Shown here: in pieces, positions 20,967 to 32,535 of the stretch | How positions within the stretch are numbered: the stretch's first letter is position 1 | How the letters are laid out: each line of letters starts with the position of its first letter | Translations under genes and position numbers: made by a program | Source of the DNA: Symsagittifera roscoffensis | Lineage: Eukaryota; Xenacoelomorpha; Acoela; Convolutidae | Reading direction: 5' to 3' | NCBI RefSeq assembly: GCF_963678635.1 | Contig: NC_087065.1 | Span: forward strand, 6,225,209-6,289,208 | DNA: 64,000 nucleotides | The notes under the pieces: generated by a model | Told to the model about the DNA's origin: nothing | Databases searched by the model: none | What the model saw: the letters and a program-made list of their open reading frames with translations, nothing else

Positions 20967-23500
20967 AATTGTAGAAATTAAAACTAGTTTTATCCTTCTG
21001 TTGCTATATTGGATCTTGTTAACTATTTCCCCCCTTTTGCAATAGGAGGGGGGGGATAGTTAACAAGGTTTGGATGAAATTTTTCGGAATAACGTCAACC
21101 AATAGGAATGCGAATTGAAATAACGTCAACCAATAGGAATGCGATAGAACGCATTTCTGAGAAATAGAAAACCAATCAAGTTGAGCATAAATAAAATGTG
21201 TTTTATAGGGGGGATGGATTCTTTACAAAGTACCATAGGGGGGGGGGGGGGGTAAAATAGTTAACATGATCCGCTATATTTCTTAACAAGCTGCAAAATC
21301 ATCAATTGGAGCGGTTACCAGGGAATCTTCTATAAAATGATGAATTGGCTTTGATTAGATATTCCTGGTTTTATGCTTTGTATTTTTGTGCATAACTTGT
21401 ATTTTAAAGAAAATCCGACATTTGAAGGCCCCTAGAATGTTGTTTTCACTGCATCAAGTAGGACTAAATCTTACGAAACTTTTGTTCTCGAAACTTCAAA
21501 TTGATGCTGGAAAAATTAAAAAAATAAATTGTTTCTAAATAAAACTTTAAAATTAAATTAATATTTTGTTGTATTTATTAATATTTTGTTGTATTTATTT
21601 CTAAAGCAAATTAAGCGAAAAGTATATAATGTATCAATGAACAATTACCATAAAATGTTTGAGATAATATAAATACAATTTTCAGTAGTTCGCCAAAAAA
21701 AAAGATTATAATGGCGAAAATTAAAATTTTATTAAGAAAAAGCTAATTGCACCAATTAGCTTTGAGTAGATATTAAACTGGTCTCCAAAAGCCATAGATG
21801 AGAAAAAATATTAGAAAAATTGTACTTGGCGTGTCCAATGATCAGAAGTAAGTCTTAATGGATACAGGGTAAGTCAATTACCACGCCAAACTGTAGTGCA
21901 TATGTGGTGTCTGTATCTCAGTGGAATTCAGATACAATTCTCTAAACGTATTCTAAATGTGAGAGCATATTTTTTTAAAGCTTCTGCGGATTCCGCGAAA
22001 CAATACCTTTAAGATTTTCGACACAATTGTTTTGTCCGCCAAAAATTTTTGAGAGTTTTTGAAAAACTCTCAGAAAACTTTGTATTTGTAAATGTCAAAA
22101 CGAAAAATTGTTTCCCCTGAGATAGATTATTCAAATATAAATTTTGATTAAAATTTTTTAGCAGTTTTTCAGGCAAAAATTGGCTATCAAGAAAGAGAAA
22201 ATGCAAGTAGCATCTTAAAATTAAATCTTTGGTTTACGAGATGATCACCAGCGAGATCAATCTCAATTTTTGCCAAAGTACGCCCAAACGCTCGCCAAAT
22301 TACCTGCAATCTCAATTTCTTCCAACTGAACAAACTGCTGAAGAACAAACGATCTCAGTTCCTGCCAACTAACCCGCAAACGGGTTTGCCAACTTGACCC
22401 CAACCACAATTCCTGTCAATTAAACAAACTGAAGTAAACTATTTTGTCAGTTCAATTCAATTAAATTAACCAACTCAATACAATTAAAACAATTTCTTTG
22501 CAATTTAGTCTTTGTTAGTGTAGTTTAATAATTCCGCTGATAGTTTTCTTTCTCAAATTAAGGGAAAATTTTTTTTTGTTAGTTATATCAGTTTTTACTC
22601 TTTTAAAAATGCAATCACCCAATTAAATAGCCCGATTCCCAAAAAATATGCTTCCCATGATTTGAATTCACTTTCATCTCATCTCAAGTATTGCCGTCCA
22701 TCAAATTAGCCGTCTATTAACTGATATCCCGATCCTCATTAAACACTGTTCACTATGGTGTGAAACTACTCATATCTCAATAATGCCCTCAAGTGGCAGT
22801 ATTGAGATGAGATTATTGTGTAAAATTTAATCTCAAACCTTTGGGATTAATGGGTTGAAATTTGCTCAAATCTTTGGGATAAACATTGAAAACTAATTAC
22901 AAATCATGAGCGTATTTGGTGATATGGTCCGAAATAGCTTGTTGAAAAAGATATCCCTTTTCCTAAGAGTAACATCAACCGATTTAGTAAACCAAAAGTT
23001 TAAAATTTGTTCGTGGATTCCGCGGAAAATGATTGTCCTTGCTTTTAAATTCTGCTTCTGGTTTTGCTAGATATAGTTAGAGCTGTAGCTTTTAACTGTT
23101 CATACACAAGAACTAGTATAAAAAATGCGGAATCAGCTTAAAAATTGCGGAATAGCTTATCTTTGTTGACTCCACTAACAAGATTTGCATAATCCTATAA
23201 TTATTTCTTAATCCACTTACATTTTGCGGAATCTGCATATTATTGTGGAATCCAGAACAACTAGCTATTTTCGCTTATTGCGGATTTTGCGACAAAGCAA
23301 TTGAGCCGAAAAATTTTAATTTTATTTTTCGCGGAATCCGCAGAAACTTTGTAAGTAATGTGCACCCTCATTTGGAACAAGTATAGAGAATTTTCTCTGG
23401 ATTCCACTGACATACAGGCACCAAATTATGCACCTATTTGGTGCACAGTTTGACCTCGTAACGGACATATTTTGTAACCACTAAGACTTGACTCTGATCA
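20967..23500. other. Copy A-specific 2.5-kb block
   Basis: Absent from copy B, where GCGGCTT (39222-39228) joins directly to TCTAGCGACTC. It contains a foldback element with TTGTTAACTATTTCCCCCC / G-tract-AATAGTTAACATG ends (about 21013-21275), and from 21875 to 23463 a segment bounded by CACGCCAAACTGTAGTGCA and TGCACAGTTTGACCTCGTAA. Those ends are diverged versions of the MITE termini at 19025, so it may be a longer relative of that MITE. No transposase frame is visible. Confidence 0.65.
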
Positions 23501-24103
23501 TCTAGCGACTCAATTCACTTCAATGGAGCAAATAAATCATTTTCCAGAGCAAGAGATAATTTTTTGCATTTTTTCTATAGTAAATTTATGATCTAGAACG
23601 TTGACGTTGACTTTTTTTATGTGTTCAGGCTAATTCAAGTTGAACAGCACCTAAAACAAAACATTCGCATTAGGAGGTCTAGCTCGAGTCACGACTGAAA
23701 GGGCTTTATTATGATATATCGCTCAACACAGTCCGATGATCATTTCGGTACCTGATTTTGCGTGGAAAACGAAATGAAAAAGAAGAAAAAACCAAAACAC
23801 ACTCAAGAAGAAAATCTGGCAGTATGCTTAAAACTCTTCTTAAAGAGCCTGATTAGGAGAGGGAAAGATCAACGAGCGCCCACGCCATCGAAAACTGGAG
23901 CCTTTAACAATAAATCAGCCAGAGCGTTTTTGCTGATCAACCGAAATCTTCATAAAAATGCAAATAGTGTCCTTGTATAATGATTAGAAATTGTTACCAT
24001 TGTAAATCGATTTAAAGGCAAAGAAATGAAAAATAAAATGTGCTAGGTTGGAATACTTTTCGAACAAAAATTTCAGACTTGTAGTGATGTTATGCTGAGG
24101 TTG

Positions 24104-24300
24104 AAAAGCGGCGACAATTCGTAACAGGCAACAATTCGTAATAAAGTATTTGCTAGTAAAATACGCTTGCTCCGCTTCGCTCTGCTGCTCTTAAATTCGG
24201 CACGACAGGAATAGTGCGCATAAATTAGTGTTTGCTGCTTAAAATATTGTTACGAAATGTCGCTTGTTACGAATTGCCGACTGTTACGAGTTGTCGCTTC
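24104..24300. mobile_element. Short TIR element (GCGACAATTCGTAACA family), copy A
   Basis: The left end GAAAAGCGGCGACAATTCGT, AACAGGCAACAATTCGTA is mirrored by the right end TTACGAATTGCCGACTGTTACGAGTTGTCGCTTC read on the other strand. About 197 bp; no coding. Copy B is 39831-40027. Confidence 0.75.
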
Positions 24301-24714
24301 ACGTTCCAGCCTCGTTGAAAATCTTTACTCTCGTACTTTTTTCAACTAAGCTGCTGCCACTTGAGCTAAAATAAAATAACATTGCAATGAATTAAAAGCT
24401 CGATTAAAGAAGAAACAAATTGCTGCAAGAAATTTTTTCCGCCGTCTTGTTTGGAAAACTTCGTCTGTTTCCTACGTTTAGCGAGTCGGAAATATTTTGT
24501 TTGCTCTCTACTTGAGATTTCAAAGTAGAAACTGATAAAATTTCAAGTGATAAAATTTTATCTGTTTTTTGGTTTTCCAGCTGAGATCAAGAGACCATCA
24601 TAATTGGCAATGAAATTATAATGAATCGTAAGCGATCCGCATTAAATTTTCATAATTGTGAAAATTGATGTAAGAATAACTGAAAAATTAATAAGTTCAA
24701 ATTAATCCGCAGAT

Positions 24715-25268
24715 ATGAAAAAATGGCTGTTTCTGAGCTTGTATATTTTCTTCTTTATCAACTTTCTTTGTGAGTCCAAATTGTCGAAAAATGAGTACAA
24801 TTTTACTAATCATAATGTTGAGAAAAGTAACGATCTCGGATCCGCAATCAAAGTTTCGTGGGCTCACAATCAGCTGTCATGCATGGAATTTTGCAATGAA
24901 CTCGGGAAATATACGAACGACTCTGTTACACAATATTCAATGCAATCAGGAAGGTGCGCCTGTTTTCGGTTCCAGGAAGCACAGCAGCTGAAATATTTTT
25001 CTCTTCTCCCAAAAACGACAGATTTCGTCTTTTCTTTTGACTGTAAGTTGAGTTACACTTCTGAATTTTAAAACTTCGAAAAATTTGTCTTGAAAAAACT
25101 GAGGATTTTACATTTAAAATTTGTTTCAGCGCGACTTCAAACTCAAGAACAAGCAGCAAGTGAGTTTCAAATACTGAGTTTTTTTATTTAAGAAAAGCAT
25201 GAACATTTAAAATTTTTGTGGAAGCATAATTTTCATCGATATTTTCAGATTTCGTCCAGATTTTCTAA
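24715..25268 (+). CDS. Duplicated 5' exons of the secreted Cys-rich head, copy A
   Basis: Exons 24715-25042, 25130-25159 and 25249-25268 (GTAAGT and GTGAGT donors, TTTCAG acceptors) give a 125-residue product ending VQIF-stop. MKKWLFLSLYIFFFINFLCES is a clear signal peptide. The mature part has Cys at SCMEFCNE, RCACF and FDC, a spacing loosely like PAN/WSC-type extracellular modules, and N-glycosylation sites. It is the twin of 40441-40968. Here the later EGF and discoidin exons are not next to it, so it could be a short secreted paralogue, an unused alternative first exon block of the downstream gene, or a stranded pseudogene. The introns are phase 1. Confidence 0.6.
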
Positions 25269-25439
25269 GTTTCCGGGGAGTCCTTTATGAAATTAACGAA
25301 AGTTTGCAGGAACATTTTATCAGTCAATCGGAATTCTCGTTTTTGAAAAGTTGGACGGAAATAATCAACAAAATCACTCAGATTTTGACAATTTAAAGGC
25401 TATTGATAGGCTGAGAACTTTTATGTGACCTGTTCTATG

Positions 25440-25870
25440 CGCATGAAGGTGGGTATTCACTAGTACCAAAATGATATATCAGTCCCATTTGTACCAAAAT
25501 AAAAAATTAATAGAGTTAGTACCAAAAATATGCAATTGGCCAAAGACTACTAAGCCGACTATTTCAAGCTATTGCTTTAAGGTCGCCGGAGGACTCGCTA
25601 CGCGCGCGTCGCCGCTTCGCGGCGATAACCTGCTTTAGTTTTTGTATCGAGTCCTACCCTCTGTTGGCAAGCTCGCAACACGTTGGTGCGACTGCGGCGG
25701 TCACTATTCTTCTGCTTAGTTTTCTTCTGTTTGAACAGTAGAATTTAATGAAATAATTCGTTGGCTCACAATTCGAACAATCAGAAAGAGAGTTGAATAA
25801 TTTTGATACAAATAAGACAGATTTTTCATTTTGGTACAAATGAACGTTGGTACAAATGGGACTTCACCGC
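25440..25870. mobile_element. TIR element with GC-rich centre, copy A
   Basis: The left segment GCGCATGAAGGTGGG, CCCATTTGTACCAAAATAAA and the right segment ATTTTGGTACAAATGAACG, TACAAATGGGACTTCACCGC form inverted ends. The centre has TCGCCGCTTCGCGGCGATAA, a strong hairpin, in otherwise AT-rich DNA. No gene. Copy B is about 41140-41565. Confidence 0.6.
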
Positions 25871-26339
25871 GCATGAAAATAGCCTCTACAAGTTTCCTCG
25901 AGCTAAGAATTGTTGGCCAGGATTTTCTAAAAGACCGGTTTTCTAAAAGACCGGTTTTTAGCAGACTCAAACCCGTTCAAAAACAAGAATGCAGCTTCGA
26001 ACGCGGCATTGGCGATAAGTGACCACATGCTCCTCTTTGCTCTGTTCCGCTCACGTTCAACTTGAGAAACAAAATGCGCAAAATCAACTGTTTGCAGCTA
26101 TAATTGTTTGCTTTTCTTTGAATTTTTTGACAAACCATGAGGTAATTGTCATTTTAGGGAATATCAACCCCAGTCTACGAGTTTTTCTTCGGACAATCAT
26201 CTACGCGTCATATATTGCTGAATTCTCCAAACTATTCAAAAAAATTTTATTTAAAATAACCTATATTACATTTTTAATGCTAAAACAGCGGTCTGATAAA
26301 AAAAAGTGGTCCCCAATATTTTTTTTTACGGTACGAGCC

Positions 26340-27640
26340 TTCTTGTTTCAGTTGTGATTAATATAGTGCGCTCAAATAACACTCAGTTATCCAGGCGTTA
26401 AGGTTTTAGGAATTTTTCTGTTTTTAGAAAATCAAAAACTTCTGAAACTTCAAAAAAACGAGAAAAAAACTTGCTTTTTCCCAAACGCTTTTTTTCGAAA
26501 AATTTTCTTTAAATCCGATTCTCGTCTAGCTACGTTTGATTAGTCTTAAATAGCTGGCCGCAAATCACCTTCAAACATTTTTTGAGCTCCCAAAATTTTT
26601 ATATTTTAATGAGTTTTTAAGCTCAGGTCATCAATAACTTTCAGTAAATTAAGAAACTCCATTCAATGACTAATTATAAAATTTAAAAAATGTCTAAAGA
26701 AAAATCAACACACTGATCAACAAAAATCCATGATTTATTAAAAGTCAGTAAAACACACTTCGGGAGCAAGTCAATCAATCAATCAATAACTAAAAACAAA
26801 TTTCAGATAATTTTTTTTGTTCGGAAAGTGTAATATATTTAAGAGGACTGACAACAAATCTTTTTAATGAGACCAAGTAGGTAGCCTCAATTAGTTAGGC
26901 AAGAAATTATTCATTGATTCAACACCGTGATCAACAATGGATGCAAAAAACGCTTTGGAATTGGCTTGCGTAAAGAATTAGTTATTAAAGGAAGCAATGT
27001 TAAGTATACGGATATTGATTTCAGTCCAACACTCCTTTCATAAAGTTTAGTACAATTGAGTTCGCCTTTTTCAATCAAAACTTTTCTTTTTAATTTTTGG
27101 TTTTTTCAAAATAACCCTGATTGATCTGACTGCTCATTAATTGGTCTCGCGAATATTTTAGGGTAATTTAAATATTGGCAATGATTATTGGCTGATACTA
27201 TTTTAGTATGTCAATTTGAGTCATGTATGACGTCATTGAAATCAATTAGCTGCCTCAATTCAGTTTGCAACGATTTGATAGCGCGGAATAATTTTCTATG
27301 TGTAAAGTATAAAAGGACCAGTTTTTACAGACTCGTGGCACTTCACTATATTTGTAAGCACACACGGCTGCGCCCTTGCAGATCAAAAGATCGGTCCGCC
27401 GAGGGACCAAAATTTTATAAAATTAGTTTGAATTAGAAAAAAACACCGAGCATGTTTATTCCGTACTTTCTTGAAAATTGGGAACAGTAAGTGTGACTAC
27501 ATTGTTTTTGTAATTGTTTTAAATGAAAAAGTCTTTTATTCGATGCTAGATGCGTTACCATGAAAAAAACACATTACCATTTTGACAATTTGGGTTGCAG
27601 TTGAGAAAATTGCGCTGATTAACTTATTATCTATTGCCAG
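26340..27640. repeat. Repeat unit found again in inverted orientation at 42574-43870
   Basis: It contains CAGTTGTGATTAATATAGTG near its left end and AAATTGCGCTGATTAACTTA near its right. The whole stretch reappears reverse complemented beyond the second gap. The 27188-27436 open frame is part of this repeat and shows no domain. The left end abuts GAGCCTTCTTGTTTC, which in the inverted copy is joined to the hairpin motif of 43874. That suggests a truncated transposon. Confidence 0.65.
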
Positions 27641-29511
27641 TTTGACAAAAATCAAATCGTGCCTTGATTGAGCTGAAAACGGAAAATTGGTTTGATCCAT
27701 AACTTGACATACGGTTTATCCTCTTCATTACAAAAGGTATAGCCACTTACCTTCATCGCCAATAAAAAAAAAGTAATTGCCTGGCATGAAACTTCCAAAG
27801 TTGGCCTAATGCCAATTTTCAAACCCCCAGAACTTGCGAAAAAATATCGCAACAATTATGCTTCATTTTTCAAATTTGAGCTCAATGCCTCAATCTCTTT
27901 TGGCCTTTTTTGAAATTTCCGAAATTAATTGCAAGTTAAGAGTCGAAATTTGTCTGAAGAAAAATAAACCACGTCCTACCTTAATTATCTCGTCATTTTC
28001 AATGAAAGTACAAAATTTATCATGTAACTAATCCTCGAGACTTTAATTGCAGTATAAACAGATCAAAACAGTCAGAATTTAAGCCAATTGCACAGAATGT
28101 TCCGATACATTTAAATTTTGCCGAGCAATGTTTTTTTTCATATTCAAGAGGAGAAAAAGTGAAATACAAGAGCAAAAAATTTATATTTCAATTTTCAATA
28201 TTTTTCATGCAAATTATCTAGAAATTAGCTGAAGTGACTATCAATTAAGATACGCCGAGGCAAACGGAGACTCGCGCCGCAAACTAAGTTAAATTACTGG
28301 TGGAAGTACCTGATTGTATCTGGAAAGTACCTGATTGTTTTGACTGGCCTTTTGCATGCTTGGTTCAATTTGAATATCCCAACACGTTCATTTTGTTAGT
28401 ATCTTCCCTCCAAATTTAATGATAAGTGCACACTGATGGTATGTTTTGCGTCTAGTAACGAAATGTTTAAAGTAGTTTGCCTTTCAATTAACTTTAAGTG
28501 ATTTATGAGCTGGAATATTTCAGACCCTTACCCACGAGTTGAAAGAAAACGGGAAGTTTTGTCGGCATCTCAAAATGTCATTGAAAATGTCAAAATTTTT
28601 CAAATTGTCGAAAAAAAGTTGCATTGAGAAATGCCAATGCAGCGCGTTTTTTATTTTGAGCCCAATATGTCAAACTCCTGTCAGACGGTTTGAAAAAATC
28701 TGAGTTATCAGAATGTCGCAATTCTTCTGAAGTCAAGTTGCAGAAGTAAGTTAACAAAAAATTATACAATAATATGCGTTTGTATTTTGTATTGGCGTTT
28801 TTATGAAGATTTGCGTTGATCAGCAAAAAGGCTCTGGCTGATTTCTTGTGAAAGGCGTCAATTTTTCTGTCTGTTTCACAGATGCATTAAAATCAGCAAC
28901 TAAATTTATGCCGAACGAATTTTTGATTGATCTAACATGTACTATAAAATAAGAAGTGTTTTTAAGCAAATTCAAACAGCCATGTCACTAGCCTACAGTT
29001 CAAGCTTAGTTTTTGAAAATTATATAACCCTTGTATTTACGTGATAGTAGTTTTTGCTGATCTGATAAAGTTTTGCAGTCAGGATAATTAACGAAATTAC
29101 AACCATCAAAATTATCAAAGTTGAACAAATACTTTAAATAATTTTTAATTTCCGTCTACCGTTTTGAAAACAGTTGCTTGTTCCGCATTTGTTTTCTGAT
29201 AATTTTTTGTTCCTTTTTTCCCAATTTTCAAAGAAAGTGACGGAATTTTTTTTTCTCAATACAAGTTTTGACTTTTTAAATAACCATTTTAACAGAACTT
29301 TTGATTATCTTTCAAATGTTAATGTCATCATTAGCTCGCAATTAAAAAAGTATTTTACATGTGATCATTTCCACAAATTTAAGACGGTATAAATTTGTCA
29401 ATGAGGCCAATTTGGGACAATTAATGCGCAATGTTTGTCAAGCTATTAATATGTAATCGGAGATTTAAAACGTGATAGGAACCATTCCAAATTGAACTGA
29501 AGAATGCTCTG

Positions 29512-29971
29512 TGTTGCAACGCAAATGTAGAGTATAGATGCATATAAAACAAGAGTATAAATGCATATAAAACAAGCACAATTGGCCGAGCGGCCTAGAG
29601 ACAAGTCTCTTACGCCGGTCAACCGGGTTCGAGTCCCCAGATATGCAGACCTTAAGACATGTAGACCCGAGGGGCTATAGCCCCATTTGACCGTTTTTTA
29701 CTGTTTTTTGGTTCTAATTCGGTTCAGCCTTGATTAAGGCTGACCACGAAAAAGAGGAATTTGTCTCAAGGACATTACCGACCGGTTCTTGTGGCTAGCT
29801 TGCGCCGATTTGTACCAAAACAAGTTGAGAATTGAAGTTATATGATGTTATGCTTGACCAAAAATATGATAAATTATTGAGTTTCCGAGAGTTTTTGCCG
29901 ATAAATACTCTCTATAATTCAAAGCATTCGACTGCATAGTTTTTTACCAACTTACGGAGATTGAGCGAGCA
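29512..29971 (+). repeat. BEL/Pao 5' LTR (about 460 bp)
   Basis: Starts TGTTGCAACGCAAATGTAGA and ends GATTGAGCGAGCA, i.e. TG...CA. It is followed five bases later by the primer-binding site. The first 69 bp match the 3' LTR remnant at 36036. It contains a tRNA-like segment at 29576-29646. The boundary at 29971 is inferred from the primer-binding site because the matching 3' LTR end is lost. Confidence 0.75.
29576..29646 (+). other. tRNA-like sequence inside the 5' LTR
   Basis: TGGCCGAGCGG matches an RNA polymerase III A box of Leu/Ser-type tRNAs and GGTTCGAGTCC is a B box. The ends GCACAAT and GATATGC can form a poor acceptor stem with two mismatches. The T stem is also mismatched and no proper anticodon stem-loop forms, so this is a tRNA-derived relic or SINE head, not a working tRNA gene. 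Confidence 0.6.
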
Positions 29972-29976
29972 TATTT

Positions 29977-29994
29977 TGGCGCCCCACAAGGGAC
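29977..29994 (+). promoter_or_regulatory. Retroelement primer-binding site
   Basis: TGGCGCCCCACAAGGGAC lies 5 bp past the LTR end. It begins with the TGG expected from pairing with a tRNA 3' CCA end and resembles TGGCGCCC-type sites of retroelements. It primes minus-strand synthesis in the family. The primer tRNA species is not determined. Confidence 0.7.
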
Positions 29995-31430
29995 ACCGAG
30001 GTCTTTTTCTTCACGACTACTTTCGGGGACCGAAAGGACAGTCAGAAATCTTTGCACGACGTCACGCTCACTTAGCCGAAAGTGAGAGTGCACGGGAAAA
30101 TCCGTGCATTAGACCGACAATAGTGCAGTCGCCACGAGTGCTGTTGGCTGGCCGAAGTTGTTCGAGTTGCTCGAGTCACGGTTGTCCAGTTGCCCGAGTG
30201 TCCAGTTGGTCGAGTGTCCAGTTGGCCGATTGTTCAATTGGCCGAATTGGGCGAAAGTGTTCATTTGGCCAAACTGTGCCATTGGACGAAATCGTCAAAG
30301 TGATCACCAGGCCGAATTGTGTGGTTAGCCGAAAAAACGTCGAAATTTTTAACAGAGTGTCCGGCTAGCCTAAAAAAGCCGCGAAAGTTGTCAAACTGCA
30401 CAGTTAGACAAAAAATCATCAGACAGTGCGAAATTGACCGAAATTGTGCTACTAGCCGAAAGCTGACAGAGAGGCCTACCGAGAAATTCAGGTGTCGATT
30501 GAGTTGTCAAGCTCAGGCCAGTTACAGACGTTTTGTGGAAGTGATAGAAGCCATCATGGAACAACTTCTCTGCGTCTGGCCGATGGTTTGATAATCCGAA
30601 ACCGGTGTCGCCAATCTTCAATTAAAAACTGTAAGAAGTTTCCAAAACTTTTAAAACTCTCCATTCGTGCTTTAAATTTATATACTATGTCACATATGCT
30701 AGAAACTTTCCTGCAAGCTAGCCCCCGGTAATTTTTCTCAATACCCAAATTTTTGGACAGTTCCGTTGAACTCAAAAATCTTACAATCGGTACTTAGACA
30801 ATTTACTTGACATTTTTTCTCGATACCAAAATTTTTTGGATATGTGTGAACGGAATACTAATTCGTGAACTCGGAACATAGACAAGAGGTATTGGACTAG
30901 TTTTTTGGATTGGTTTATGACTCGAACCTGCTGACCAAAGTTTTCCGAAAAACTTTGTGAAAAAAGTAAAAAAAAATTGCCAAAAATTCCTCAAACCGTC
31001 ACCAGAATTCTGCGAAACTGTGCTGTTACATGGCACCAACTTTATGGTAGGTGGTCTGGTAGCAAATTATCAGGCAAACTAAGTTGAGTTTTTTCATCCT
31101 CAGGTTTTTTCCGCGTGTGTTGTTGGAACTTAACCAATTTGCCTAATCCCCCACCCACCATTGGTGAAACTGAAAGCCAGTTCGCTTCAAGTAAAACAAA
31201 GCCGTTTCAGCCCGTCCGATTATTGACTTCGTTGCGTGACAGTAAAGTTAAGTGGTCAGGTACGGTGATATTAAGTGAGTAAAGTCGAATTCTTTCATCC
31301 TGAGGTTTACTCCGTGTGTGTTGTTGGAGTTCAACCAACCTACTTAATATTCCAACCCCATTGGTACTTAAGCGTAACGAAGCCGTCGCATAGGTCCCCT
31401 AAGTGTATGGTATTCATTCTAGGAGCTAGT
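29995..31430 (+). other. BEL/Pao leader with two kinds of internal repetition
   Basis: No convincing ORF is present. From about 30130 to 30480 the words TTGGCCGA, TAGCCGAAA and GTGTCCAGTTGG recur in a degenerate array. At about 31085-31165 and 31285-31365 a diverged direct repeat shares TTTCATCCT, AGGTTT, GTGTGTTGTTGGA and AACCAA. The 29961-30368 open frame overlaps the LTR and the array and is not taken as a gene. Confidence 0.55.
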
Positions 31431-31678
31431 TCCTTGGATCACGCGCTCCTAAAACTTCCCGCTCCGTCCCAGAAGTGTTTCAAAGATACTTGCTTTACGA
31501 AGCCAGGTTTAAGTTTGAACTTTAACGCTAGGTACTCTCAGAAAACAATACTGTACTACCTTCATCACTACTTGTCGCACCGTAACGACCGTGTAATTTG
31601 GCACGACGCCATTAATAACTCGATAAGTAGGCACCGCAGCAACAATAACCGCAAGCTGAGTAGTGAGCAACTTGTCAA

Positions 31679-31906
31679 TTTATTATTAAGGTATTCTCGT
31701 TCTGAACGTCGTCAAAGACTTTATCTCTAAGCGTAAGGCTGAGGACCAGGTACTAATTGAGAAGTACAAAGAGCTTCACCAGCCTCATTCCCTTTATTAT
31801 TAAGGTATTCTCGTTCTGAACGTCGTCAAAGACTTTATCTCTAAGCGTAAGGCTGAGGACCAGGTACTAATTGAGAAGTACAAAGAGCTTCACCAGCCTC
31901 ATTCCC
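31679..31906 (+). repeat. Exact 114-bp tandem duplication in BEL coding region
   Basis: The unit from TTTATTATTAAGGTATTCTC to CAGCCTCATTCCC occurs at 31679-31792 and again at 31793-31906 without visible difference. The length is 38 codons, so the frame is kept, but the junction brings in a TAA. Confidence 0.9.
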
Positions 31907-32083
31907 TTGAGTTAAAGACTCTCCTCCTTCTAAGGCATTATAGCGCTAATCTTAACATCCTTAAGACATGTAAGAAGCGGAACCGCTTACCCCTTAAAGC
32001 TCGGAAAGCTATAAAAAATAGGCTTCAGGCAGAAGCTTTGAGACGTCAAGTTCCCCCATCTTGTAACCTAATGTTGATTTGTT
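31690..32083 (+). pseudogene. BEL basic helical ORF (gag-like), duplicated part
   Basis: The frame reads VLNVVKDFISKRKAEDQVLI then EKYKELHQPHSLELKTLLLL, ending in a basic stretch with KKRNRLPLKARKAIKNRL and a stop after NLMLIC. The highly charged helical character and position before the zinc knuckle suggest a gag segment, though I do not recognise it. The 114-bp duplication inserts a stop in the middle. Confidence 0.5.
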
Positions 32084-32199
32084 AATGCAAATTTAATTAC
32101 GTGCCAAAACAGTATCTCATTTTATTGATTGTTTTCTATAAGTGAGCATCCGTAGAATATTATCAATTTGTGAAAAACATGGACGAAACATGGATGAAA

Positions 32200-32460
32200 A
32201 AATGCTACTCAGCGAGCAAAATACGTAGCTGAACAGAAACTTTGCTTTGCTTGCCTCAATGGCAATCATAGTTTCCGGCAATGTTCTAGAGTGAAAAAGT
32301 GCCCAAAGCCAGAGTGTGATAGCACACATAATGTCTTGCTCCATGGAGCCGAAAGAAAATTTCCTCGGAAGGAAATTCAAAGGTCTCGAATAAGGCTGGA
32401 ACAAACAAATCCAAGGAGTATACAAACACTTCCTACATTGCCGCTGTTAGTGATGTACAT
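32200..32460 (+). pseudogene. BEL gag zinc-finger region
   Basis: A perfect CX2CX4HX4C knuckle, CFACLNGNHSFRQC, lies at 32243-32284. It is followed by KCPKPECDSTHNVLLHGAE, a second Cys/His cluster typical of BEL Gag. These fingers bind genomic RNA during packaging. The frame is broken upstream (stops before 32200) and downstream near 32430, before the protease. Confidence 0.8.
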
Positions 32461-32535
32461 GACATTGAATCTTCTAAAGGGTTGTAGCCAATTGCAACAC
32501 TTGGTGTATCCTCGGATGTAACCAGTCTCCTGACG

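Larger units (their letters stand above)
15458..27735 (+). repeat. Segmental duplication, copy A
   Basis: This 12.3-kb block is directly repeated at 27736-42373. Both copies start GGTATAGCC[G/A]CTTACCTTCATC and share collinear MITEs, AT-rich blocks and gene exons. Identity looks high over exons (2 amino-acid differences in 109 codons). Copy A carries the 22-unit minisatellite at 16017-16490 and unique sequence at 20967-23500 and 26288-26994. It lacks the BEL element and a roughly 200-bp segment present in copy B at 36522-36720. Confidence 0.9.

Noticed and set aside
29576-29646. Functional tRNA gene
   Set aside because: A and B boxes are good but acceptor and T stems are mismatched and no anticodon arm forms.
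29961-30368. Gene at the BEL leader
   Set aside because: Starts inside the LTR, crosses the primer-binding site and follows a degenerate repeat; no conserved motif.
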